From positions 91,386,107 to 91,450,106 of the forward strand of contig CM042141.1 of the NCBI GenBank assembly GCA_023376005.1: a DNA stretch of 64,000 nt, written 5' to 3'. The notes beneath the pieces were generated by a model. That model did not search any database. It saw nothing but the letters and a program-made list of their open reading frames with translations, and had not been told where the DNA came from. The stretch is from Doryteuthis pealeii. Taxonomy: Eukaryota > Mollusca > Cephalopoda > Myopsida > Loliginidae. A program made the position numbers and the translations under genes. Positions 55,645 through 64,000 of the stretch are shown here, piece by piece (positions within the stretch are counted from its first letter, which is position 1; each line of letters opens with the position of its first letter).

Positions 55645-56045
55645 GGGGGTCCCTGTAGCATAATGGCTAATGTGCTGGACTGTGACATCATAGTAAGTGA
55701 GTTCAAACTTGATAATAATACCACTACTGTTCTTCTACAAGGATGGCTTTAGCATTAAATAACCGACAAGGATTGATAATAGTGCCATTACTTTTCTTCT
55801 ACAAGGATGGTTTTGACATTAAATAACCCATGAATGTTGATAAATTGTACCACTACTGTTCTTCTACAAAGATGGCTTTAGCATTAAATAACCCATGAAT
55901 GTTGATAAATTGTACCACTACTGTTCTTCTACAAAGATGGCTTTAGCATTAAATAACCCATGAATGTTGATAAATTGTACCACTACTGGCTGTAGCATTA
56001 AATAACCAACAAAGTTTGATATGCTATTAAACAAAGAAACCAAAC
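55645..56045 (+). repeat. SINE B whose tail has amplified into a ~65-bp minisatellite
   Basis: Head 'GTAGCATAATGGCTAATGTG' and B box 'GAGTTCAAACTTG' are followed by five units of about 65 bp. Each has 'ACCACTACTGTTCTTCTACA' and 'TGGCTTTAGCATTAAATAAC'. Units 3 and 4 are identical; the last closes with the normal SINE B end 'CCATTAAACAAAGAAACC' type. The 85-codon minus frame at 55918 is partly antisense to it. Confidence 0.85.
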
Positions 56046-56338
56046 CAAACGTGTAGTATGAATCTGCTATGAAAAAGCACAGTTTTTCTAATCTTAACCA
56101 AAAGATAGTGTAATACAAAGAGTTAATGACCATGTTTACAACAGATGTTGTACAATAGTCAATAGTCTTGTACAAAAGCAGACAACAATAGGCAATTTAA
56201 AGGAGAAGTGCTAAGAACTGAAGACCAAGAAAAACTAATGTTTCTGAAGACAAGTTGCCTGTGAAACCTGCCAGAAAAGCACCAAGTTCAACAAGTCACT
56301 TTCTGTGAGATTATTGTGGGAGCTTAAATATTGACAAG

Positions 56339-56740
56339 TGTGGGGATTAAAATAAAATTCAAATAAAAAAAAATAATAAACTCCCATGAGCCTTCACCAG
56401 AAGAATCCTCTGAACATGTGCAGGAAAAAGGATCCACTTCCGACTCCGAAGATAATCTCTCGGCCATTCTGACTTAGACCTTAACTCGAACAAGACTCTA
56501 CTCCTGGCCAGGGAGAAGTTTCCTTGCCATGTGGTGGCTACGACCCGTGAATAAAGCCTAAATCATAAAACCTCTCATCTTTGTCTCTTTCTTTTTCTTT
56601 CCTTGAATTCCTTCCTTTTCAGCGTAACCATCAAATAAGATGGCGTAAAAAAGCAAACCCTAGGAACACGCACCAGGAATAACTAGCTACCTTTTAAACC
56701 TAAAACATTAAACCTCTTGCAACCCCATACAAGTGAGGAT
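56339..56740 (+). mobile_element. LTR family 2, plus orientation, with leader
   Basis: It begins TGTGGGGATTAAAATAAAA and contains 'CGTGAATAAAGCCTAAATC' and 'CCTTCCTTTTCAGCGTAACC'. The LTR may end near 'ACCATCA' (56630), followed by 'TGGCGTAAAAAAGC' as a possible primer-binding region. No gag or pol coding sequence follows. Confidence 0.7.
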
Positions 56741-56744
56741 AGAC

Positions 56745-58005
56745 CTTGTAGGGATGTAGATGTCTTAGGATACCATAACTCACAGTAACCAGAAAATAGT
56801 AAGAATTAACACATCACTGTACAGAGATTATAGTTAGCTGTCATTGTATATAGTAGAGTAATAAGTAATTGAGAGTTACCTCACCTACTTTATGATTACC
56901 TCCCCTTTGGAGAACTCTCTAGGGAATACTAGACTATATAAACTCTTAGTAAGTTTACCAATTATTCTAAGTAGAATATAGCTTTCCAAAGCCTATCAGT
57001 GTTATCGTTTGTCATTACAGGTAGTTAAATTTTATTGCATAATATGGTTGTTATCGCATAATGTAGTTAGTTTTGTTGGGTTCAAAAAGGTAATACAATT
57101 ATTATAATTAGTTGGTTGGCTTAGAGGCCTCCCAATGTGGTACACATATGAACAAACAATATTCCGACTAAGGGTGTTAAATACAACAATGGACTTTGAT
57201 ATATATGAGCACGTGAAGAAGCATTCATAACAAGATAAATATACAAGATAAATAAGTAGATATATAAGTAACATATAAAGATACAAAATGCAAGTATAAA
57301 GGAGATACATAAATGTACATATAGAAGATATAAAGAGTCCATAAGGCAAAGTCACTTACTATGTTGTGTTGGGGGGGTGAAACCCCCACACACGAAGGGT
57401 GTAGACAAAATGTCTAACCCATTGGTGTCGGTGGAGTCCCGGAGAAGAAAGAGTATTCAAAACCCTGCGCTTGCCTGCTTAAATAGTCAGAGCACCTGGT
57501 GGTCAAGACCAGAAACACAAAGGAAGATAACTTTTCCAGTCAAATAAGGGCAGACAATCCCACAGCTTGTTCTCGCTAATTATAGTTTGGTTGTTATCAC
57601 ATAATGCAGTTTGGCTGATATCGCGGGGCTGGTCCTAGTGTTGCAGTGTTGATGGGTATCCTATTAATTATGCACAATTAGTGAAGTATATTTATTCAAA
57701 TTCAAACTAATGTTCATGTAAAAATACTGGGGGTTTTGATTGACATAAAATGTAACCCGTGTTGACCTCCTCTTCCTGTTTTCCAGAGATAGAGTTAGAT
57801 TTTAGTTTTGGCTCAGCCATTGGACGAAGTGGATGGATGGCACCTCTCATCAAAATAGCCAATTCTCACACATGTGGTTGAGTTGATTCTGGGATTTAAG
57901 ACAAATAAAATGGGAATTCACCAAAAAGAAAGTTTTGAGTTATTAATTAAAAACAAAATAACAACAGGACACCCCAGTATCACCCAAAATGAAGAAGAAA
58001 TCTTA
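56745..58005. other. Interval with LTR-like pieces, no gene
   Basis: 'GACTATATAAACTCTTAG' at 56932 looks like an LTR promoter, and 'TGGTTGTTATCGCATAATG' (57043) recurs as 'TGGTTGTTATCACATAATG' (57589), about 546 bp apart. 'GACAAATAAAATGGG' at 57900 is a possible polyadenylation site. These may be remnants of a third LTR element. The 107-codon minus frame (57032-57355) has no motif. Confidence 0.35.
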
Positions 58006-58009
58006 AGAA

Positions 58010-58400
58010 GTAGAAACCAGTATTATTAGGATTATTCGGACTATTGTCCTCATCTTTATTGTTATCTGTACTACGTTTCGGCCGATGTACCCTCTGGCCT
58101 TCTTCAGGTATTTCTTGTTGGACTCGGGAGCTTTCTCGAACTCGGGAACCTTCTTTTTGAACTCAGGAACCTTCTTGTCGTAATCGAGAGCCATCACAGA
58201 ACTTTGAACCCAACACTTTATTCAAAGTTCCATGATGGCTCCCAATTATGACAAGAAGGTTCCAGAGTTCGAAAAGAAGGTTCCCGAGTTCGAGAAAGCT
58301 CCCAAGTCCGGCAAGAAATACCTGAAAAAGGCCGGAGGGCACATCGGCCGAAACGTTATACAGATAACAATAAAGGTGGGACAATAGTCCAAATAATCCA
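58010..58400. mobile_element. Large palindromic foldback element with a peptide frame in each arm
   Basis: About 390 bp, almost entirely an inverted repeat centred near 58214. The outer arms are 'TTCGGACTATTGTCCTCATC' and its inverse, and the inner arms carry repeated 'AAGGTTCCCGAGTTCGA' units. Each arm has an outward frame: plus 58232-58387 (51 residues, MMAPNYDKK...), minus from about 58194. Both contain VPEFEKKVPEFEK-like repeats, KKYLKKA and HIGRNV/YIGRNV. Relatives at 7379-7614 share the outer 100 bp. Confidence 0.75.
58232..58387 (+). CDS. Hypothetical 51-residue peptide in the right arm of the foldback element
   Basis: ATG-initiated frame MMAPNYDKKVPEFEKKVPEF..., continuing EKAPKSGKKYLKKAGGHIGR and NVIQITIKVGQ, then TAG. 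It is lysine-rich (about 12 of 51), with a VPEFEKK heptad repeated, and no signal peptide or membrane segment. Differences from the mirrored left-arm frame are mostly amino-acid changing (P/L, N/D, E/K, K/E, SG/SN, G/R, H/Y), which argues against selection on the peptide. I do not recognise the sequence. It is probably a by-product of the repeat, possibly left from a captured exon. Confidence 0.2.
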   Translation: MMAPNYDKKVPEFEKKVPEFEKAPKSGKKYLKKAGGHIGRNVIQITIKVGQ

Positions 58401-58404
58401 AATG

Positions 58405-58800
58405 ATATAAATTATCAAGCTCCATCTAAAAAATTTAGAGAAATAGTGAAAAGTTATTTTTGGAAATTATGACACACGTGAGTCTTTTTCTATTTTTAAG
58501 TTTAGTGAAATACTTTCTATTTCATTGATTGTATTTTGAGATGTTTATCTTTTTTGTGTAATTTCCTCCAAATAAGGATTATGAATCACAATACCACAAA
58601 CCCCAAAAAAGGACCAATCCCAAACAAATACTTCCTCATCACTAGTAACCAGGTGATTTTTTTTAACCAAATCCATTGGTCCGTTTCATGACGATATTGT
58701 TTTCATTCCTATACTCATTTCTATACAATATAATACAAACAAAACTGATATTATTTTGTATTCTTTATGACCTAAATTGGCAGCCAAAAATATGAATGAG
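58405..58800. other. Interval without a recognised gene
   Basis: Begins with 'ATAAATTATCAAGCTCCATC', related to the sequence next to the 7379 foldback element and to 26800; otherwise unassigned. Confidence 0.45.
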
Positions 58801-59251
58801 TGTTATATACCTGTTCACCTGGAGAGAGAGGAGAGGAGATGGGTTCTTACTTGGTTCTACTTCGTCAGCAGCCATCTTCTTCTGGGCAGGTTGTCTTTGC
58901 TCTCTTCTTGGTTTGTAATAATAAAGCAAGACTTAATTATTTTACAAGACGTCTTTATTAGCCCAGAAGGGTTTTATAACTTGCGGTGAGAAGATGGCAT
59001 CTTGAGAGCAAACAACACTCACATTTGCTCTTTTCTACTAATGGCCAAAATCTAACTAAGTCAGTTCCCTTCTCACACTTGCCTTCAGCTAATCAGTAAT
59101 TGGCGTCTTGGTCAGAGAAGGTGAACTGCCTGTCAAATACTTTTACAACTTCCTATAATGATTAATGGTAACTTTCCATTTACTATACTGTTATTTGAAT
59201 TTTATTACACTTACAAACATAATTCGTAGGCTACCCACTAATTATGTAACA
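58801..59251 (-). mobile_element. Solo LTR, family 1, reversed
   Basis: Plus-strand ends are TGTTATATACCTGTTC and TAATTATGTAACA, the inverse layout of 53132-53610. It shares 'TTTGGCCATTAG' type sequence, the AATAAAG signal and the CTCCTCTCCTCTC block, all reversed. It is 451 bp. The flanks do not show a clear short duplication. The 70-codon frame at 58777 is antisense to it. Confidence 0.75.
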
Positions 59252-59550
59252 TAAATAAAAAACTGTATGAGTAAAATATATTTTGTCCAGATTTCATAAA
59301 ATTAAATAGAGGAGGACCACCTATTAGAATAATCCCTCATAAATTTTAGGAAAAAAATATTTTAAACATTAATTCATATGAAGGTGAATAAGTATGAACA
59401 TTTTGTGAAGATTTTATTGGAAATAAATAATGTTTTGTTTGAATAAAGTTCCACTAGAAATAATAAGATTCTGGTATCATTGATTCAGAAGAAAATTAAC
59501 TTTTTATACAAAAATTGGTAGTGCTATAAAAGTAGTCAGGGTAGTCTATA

Positions 59551-59773
59551 GCTGGTATCAGCCAAACAGTGAGGGAGTCTATCCCCTTTTCACTAGCGCT
59601 AGACCAAGGAGATTGTTTTTTGCATCTGAGGTGGAGCGCCACACCTACCATCAGCTCCTTACTTTATCACACAGATCCCTGTGCTACTCATACGCTGAGT
59701 TGACAAGGGCTGATATCGAACAAGGAACCTTGTGGTTTCTAGCCGAACGCTCTACCAACTGAGCTAACGTGGT
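59551..59773 (-). repeat. SINE C, full-length, reversed
   Basis: Minus-strand head CGTTAGCTCAGTTGGTAGAG and B-box region 'TGTTCGATATCAG', complete body, tail end 'TTTGGCTGATACCAGC'. Closest to 34068-34280. Confidence 0.85.
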
Positions 59774-59788
59774 AGTGCTATACATATA

Positions 59789-59900
59789 TCTTATTATAAT
59801 GGAGAGTCGGTGTTTTGTTTGCCTGTAACCGAAAGTATGTCACTGCTTACATTACAATACCCTCAGGAATTGTGTAAGTTATCCAGTGAGTATTTAATTT
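59789..59900 (+). mobile_element. Helitron 5' end fragment
   Basis: A|TCTTATTATAATGGAGAGTC and 'CTGTAACCGAAAG' match the first 60 bases of the Helitron at 24669. Confidence 0.6.
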
Positions 59901-60093
59901 AGTCAAAATTATCAATACATAGAATAAATCTTATTTATTAGCGATGTCTCTGCGAAAATCCGAGTTGGATTTATTTCAAAAACAGCCCATATTATCAGTG
60001 TGTTTAAAATCCTGCAATGTGTCTTATATATCACTAAGAAATAAAGGAACATAAAGTATCTGGGTGAGGCTTAAAACTTTTTGAACGACCCTC

Positions 60094-60096
<3 letters not shown>

Positions 60097-60129
<33 letters not shown>
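60097..60129. repeat. (GA)n microsatellite
   Basis: About 16 GA units. Confidence 0.95.
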
Positions 60130-60132
<3 letters not shown>

Positions 60133-60162
60133 TTGTTCTATTGTTCTAATTTATTATATATA

Positions 60163-60690
60163 CTAGCAAATATATGCACCCTCCGGGTGCAAGTATTTAA
60201 GTTTTAATGTAATAAAATATTATATTAAATTAGAAAGACTAATGAAACTAAATAAGAATACAGATAAAAAGATTTGAAACAGAGGGGGGTATAATCGAAA
60301 AATAGAACAACTGAAACTTACTCACTCCATCACTCTCGTCTTTTTCATTGTTAAATTTTCCTAATTTAACTATTTAGTTAAAATAGGAAGTAAAGAATAA
60401 GATTACAGTTATTTCTTCTTGTTGATGGATTTCTTTTAAAATTTATCCCCAAGATTTTGCTCATATTCATTAAGATAAAACCAAACAATTAGAAATCAAT
60501 AATACTAAGCAACTATTCATTAAAATCAAATTTTTAATATCAATATGCAAATTAGCCTTCCTGTTCACAATGTAAACTGCTATTTTGTTGTATATATAAA
60601 TACAATTGCATGTTATCCGTATGTAGATATGATCAACAGTATTTATAATGTAAAACAATTTTATTAATAATTAAGGTTTAAATAAAACCT
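60163..60690 (-). mobile_element. Nonautonomous Helitron, reversed, 5' part lost
   Basis: Read on the minus strand it ends GCACCCGGAGGGTGC (perfect 6-bp stem, 60176-60190), a 9-base spacer, CTAG, then T. The body matches 24800-25298 with about 85% agreement by eye, including 'GGCTAATTTGCATATTGATAT' shared sequence. The 62-codon minus frame lies within it. Confidence 0.7.
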
Positions 60691-60904
60691 GTATATGTGG
60701 GATACGTGGTAAATATCACATTGGAAAAATATCCTGCTGATACATCATATCAGATAGTTTGAGAAGCCCTGTTCTATTGTATTTAATAGGAGACAGTCCA
60801 CATTAATGAGACTTGTAGGTTCTTTTCATAAGATTAATGGGGGGTGTTGGTAGTGGTGGTTCTTTTTTATTTGTCCCACCATTTCTTGCAAATTATGAAG
60901 CATC

Positions 60905-61175
60905 ACAATTTGGTTGAGAACCAGAACATTTTTGTTATGTTTAAGTTTGGGGAAAAAGAAAAAAGTCACTATTTGCCCTGCCACAACTATCGTCCCTTCC
61001 CATGCACTTACCTGAAAGGGCTCATCAAGGGGACCCGTTTTGAATGTGTTGAGGCCATCAAGAGATCAGTAACGACGGAGCTGAGGGACATACCAGAGGA
61101 ATCCTTCCAGCTGGGCAGAGAAGCGTGACAGAGAAGGATGGGAAAGTGCATTAGATTCAAGACTTTGCAGGACAA
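60905..61175 (+). mobile_element. Mariner-like transposase C-terminal fragment
   Basis: An open frame (60844-61128) ends with LKGLIKGTRFECVEAIKRSV, TTELRDIPEESFQ, matching the known C-terminus of mariner/Tc1 transposases (L.G.rF.sveeik..v...L..ip...fq). After a frameshift near 61120 the next frame gives QRRMGKCIRFK, the usual 'kRW.kCi' ending. The catalytic D,D,D part is not recognisable upstream and no inverted terminal repeat was seen, so this is a decayed piece, not a host gene. Confidence 0.7.
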
Positions 61176-61179
61176 AAAA

Positions 61180-61500
61180 TTTATTTTGTTGTTTGGATTT
61201 TAAATGAATTATTTGTGACAACAGTCTCGTTACTTTTCAGACACATCTTGTATTATGGCATCAGTCTTGGAGACCATGGATCTGTGCCAGGATCTAAGTG
61301 TTACTGCCCAGCCACGTACAGCTGATGTTGTCCAAGACAGTGTAAAAGTGCCAATAATTTGGTACCAATCTTGTTGCAAGCCATAAGAGAATGAGGTTGA
61401 AGATAACATTAGACTGCCTCAGGAACTGCAGCTAGCTAGGATCAATTTTAATACTCAGTAGTGTCTAGTTTGTGAAACTAGCCTGATAACTATTAAACTG
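61180..61500. repeat. Dispersed repeat, reversed copy at the right window edge
   Basis: 61390-61500 ('GAACTGCAGCTAGCTAGGAT', 'GTGAAACTAGCCTGATAACT') recurs inverted at 63900-64000, and 61380-61440 is similar to 40725-40780. Confidence 0.6.
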
Positions 61501-61504
61501 GAGG

Positions 61505-61738
61505 AGTATTGGTAGGTTAGTGGTTAATGTGATAGACTCCTACATTGTAGTGAGTTCAAACTCTAGTCACACTATAACTCCACTTTTGGATTAATACCCT
61601 TGGGAAAGGTATGAACCCTCTCACCCCCCAGGTATGAGTTAAATAGTAACATTACTATTTTTTTACAATGATGACTTTAGCATTGAATACCTCATGATGA
61701 TTGATATGCCATTAAACAAAGAAACCAAAAGAAATTAT
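61505..61738 (+). repeat. SINE B, full-length
   Basis: Head 'GGTTAGTGGTTAATGTGATA', B box 'GTGAGTTCAAACTCTAG', body 'CCTTGGGAAAGGTATGAACC', tail 'GATATGCCATTAAACAAAG'. The best-preserved SINE B in the window. Confidence 0.85.
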
Positions 61739-61761
61739 GAAAACAGTGATGAAATGTCCTT

Positions 61762-61846
61762 GTAATTTACTAAACTTATCATAATTTGGCACAAGGTCAG
61801 ACAAATGGGTTGATCAGTGAGAATTGATTTCTGCTAGTTGGTTAGT
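61762..61846 (-). repeat. SINE D fragment, reversed
   Basis: 'TTTGGCACAAGGTCAG' and 'GATCAGTGAGAATTGATTTC' resemble the reversed SINE D body. Confidence 0.45.
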
Positions 61847-62610
61847 CAGCTGGTTGGCTGGTTTTTATGGCATGACAACCCTTGTTGGGATATTTTTTCT
61901 ATTTAACTCATAGATTAGACCCTAAAGGTAACTTCTGGGGATGTAAAAAAAGTGTTACACATGGATTTATGGTTGGTTGGAATTTACAGGATGTCAACCC
62001 TTGTTGGGTTATTTTATGCTGAAGCCATTTTGTTTTATACAATCTTGATGGGTATTCAATTTTTTCTCTTTTGTCTCTGGTTTTCAAACAGATAATACCA
62101 ATCTGTTTTGGGTCCTTCATTGTGGAATGAAAAGAACATGTTTCAATTCTGTTCATAGATCAGAATAGAGACAATTAGTTGCCAATTTTGACATAGCATT
62201 TATTACATGGAAGACAAAGTCATTTTTAACCATTTTTTGGTACCACTTCATTACACTTTGTTCATGGAATGTACTGTACTATTAACCTATTCGGAATTTA
62301 TGTATTGGTTGGTTAGTTTTATGGCCTGTCAACCCTTGTTGGGTTATTTTATTTTGAAGACATTTTGTTTTGTTCATACTTTAAATTTTTTTAAACTCAT
62401 TTTTTCTAAACATTTATAAATTAATTTTTTCTATTTAACTCATAGATAGATAAGCCTAACAGGTACTACCACTCCAGGTCAGATTGGACCTAAGAGTAAT
62501 AGTGATGAAGGGGTACTCCACACCCACAAAGCTCCAAAATTGAAACTTTATCATTACATACAGTTTAACATCATATTCAGGACACTAAGATTCTCAACCA
62601 CCATTTTCTA
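61847..62610 (+). repeat. Three partial family A copies
   Basis: Heads at 61847 ('ATGGCATGACAACCCTTGTT'), 61970 and 62310, with only the last (62310-62610) carrying the core 'GGTACTACCACTCCAGGTC'. All lie in the same orientation. Frames at 61908-62419 are within or next to them. Confidence 0.65.
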
Positions 62611-62654
62611 GCAGGTATATAAAAATGTTGGGGAGGTGCCATAACTGCAATAAG

Positions 62655-63165
62655 GTTGGTTTTTTTTTTGGTTTGTTTTGTTTTACGGCATATCAACCTC
62701 AGTGGGTCATTTAATGCCAATAAAGTTTTGAAATAAATCAATTCTTAATGGATAATACAATTTTTATAAGTACATTTTTCTATTTAACCCATAGATGGGA
62801 CCCTAACAGTACTACCACTCCGGTCAGAGTGGACCAGGGAGCAATGGTGATGAAGGGGTGCTCCACATTCCCCAAACCTCCAAAACTGGAACCTCACCAT
62901 CAGATAGAGTTTAACGTCATTCCCAGGACATGTAGACCCGCAGCCACCGCCTTTCTAGCACCCATATGATAAAAAAGGGGTTGGGGCTTGCCATAAAGAC
63001 AATAGGGTTGGGAAAATCATATAGGTGCTAGGGCTTGACGTGACTAGCTGATTGATCGGAGGGGGCCTCTCCGACCGCCTGTCTAGCCCAAGATAGGGCC
63101 AAAGTGGAGTATTGCAATAAGGTTGGGACAATTATATAGGTGCTAGGGCTTGATAGGAACATATG
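62655..63165 (+). repeat. Family A long copy, near-identical to 740-1190
   Basis: Head, core, 'CCGCAGCCACCGCCTTTCTA' block and the GC-richer 'GGGGGCCTCTCCGACCGCCT' block are all in the order of the left-end copy with only scattered differences by eye. It ends with a short duplication of 'TATATAGGTGCTAGGGCTTG'. Confidence 0.8.
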
Positions 63166-63169
63166 TATT

Positions 63170-64000
63170 ATGTTATTTTGTTGTTACATGTTATGTATAT
63201 TAAACATTCATATGTGAATTGTTCATGCAAGTTGTTTGTCTTTCCTTACCAAATGTTCAGTGTTAGTGTATCCATGGATGCACTAATGTATTATTAGGAC
63301 TTAATGTTGGTCATAAATTAATACCTACTATTTTTATACAGCACACCACTTATATAATTATCAATTATCTATTATCTCATCCTGAATCTACCTATCTCTC
63401 TTTCTCTCTATTATATACCTGACATATTATGTGGTATATATGAGTATGCAACAGATTTACCTAACACATCCGCACAAGTAGAACACAACAAAATGACAAT
63501 TTTTAAAATTTCAACGTTTTCATATTTTCATATTTGTCTTTTTCCTAGATTAGTTGTTATACCAATGTAGTATTGATTTTCTATCCAAAACAACATCATT
63601 CCAACATAAGAAATGAATACAAAATCTTAGCTCTTAACATCTCCGTTTCTATAAGGATTTATCAAAAAATGGCTAAAAATGGCCTTTTCATTTAAATTTA
63701 CCTGTTATTTTCCTTAAATCAAAGACTTCTAAATGTTTAATATTACATTTAAACAAAAGCTATTATTTGGGTCAGATTAGGAAAACGGATGTGACTTCTG
63801 GCCAGGTGGAATGAGGTGGTATAAGACGTTAAGAGTTAAACAAGGTTTCAACAGTAAATGCATGATGTGCATTGGTCAAAGCCACTAGCCTACCAAGACT
63901 CCTCCAGTTTAAAAGTTATCAGGCTAGTTTCACAAACTAGTCACTACTGAGTATTAAAATTGATCCTAGCTAGCTGCAGTTCCTGAGGCAGTCTAATGTT
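63170..64000. other. Right-edge interval without a gene
   Basis: AT-rich sequence; 63895-64000 is the inverted counterpart of 61395-61510. No exon seen. Confidence 0.5.

Noticed and set aside
58300..58365. Hammerhead-ribozyme-like core (CTGAAGA, a GGCCG/CGGCC stem, GAAA) in the foldback arms
   Set aside because: An extra base follows the first core box, copies vary in the core (CTGAAAA), and I could not find a closing third stem or cleavage site.
60844..61128. Host gene with a 94-residue product
   Set aside because: The C-terminal half matches the mariner/Tc1 transposase end, with a frameshift before its last motif.

Overview
Organism and overall character. This is an AT-rich, intron- and repeat-dominated animal genome window with one unresolved base at 911. 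There is no operon structure, no long single-exon gene and no rRNA. Several stretches resemble the short motifs around 'GGGAGATAACT' and 'AAGGCCCGTAACTCT' that I associate with mollusc genomes (about 10075-10095, 50876-50893, 51614-51630). Together with the mix of tRNA-derived SINEs, an RTE-like LINE, Helitrons and many hAT MITEs, this makes a mollusc my best guess, at moderate to low confidence. Nothing here fixes the species.

Genes. The only host-gene signal I would defend is on the minus strand at 50798-50812. It is a five-codon first coding exon (ATG in an ACCATGG context, coding MAEVQ) running into a perfect CAG|GTAAGT donor. The rest of that gene should lie toward lower coordinates, but I could not find a second exon. 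The surrounding 46.7-51.8 kb is the most repeat-poor part of the window, which fits a promoter and first-intron regulatory zone. A 128-codon open stretch at 136-520 that runs into a SINE tail is a weak second candidate.

Layout. 0-11.5 kb: copies of a long composite repeat (called family A here), tRNA-SINEs of four types, a three-copy tandem SINE array, a foldback element and LINE remnants. 12-22 kb: AT and GA microsatellites and a 0.87-kb minisatellite grown from a SINE tail. 22-33 kb: RTE-like LINE pieces, a nonautonomous Helitron, a hAT-like MITE with an 8-bp target duplication and an empty paralogous site, three more hAT MITEs, and an in-frame minisatellite inside a LINE ORF. 33-45 kb: family A copies, an unrelated LINE reverse-transcriptase fragment, and AT-flanked perfect hairpins. 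45-52 kb: the quiet zone with the candidate first exon. 52-64 kb: the longest RTE-like LINE copy, two LTR families (one solo LTR with a 4-bp duplication, one inverted pair), a large palindromic foldback element, a mariner-like fragment, and a second near-identical family A copy at the right end.

How the parts relate. Almost all apparent ORFs are repeat remnants or low-complexity translations. The value of the window is in the nesting: insertions into SINEs and LINEs give datable layers, and three separate minisatellites arose by tandem amplification of transposon-derived sequence. Repeat family letters (A, B, C, D, E, F, G) are my own labels.
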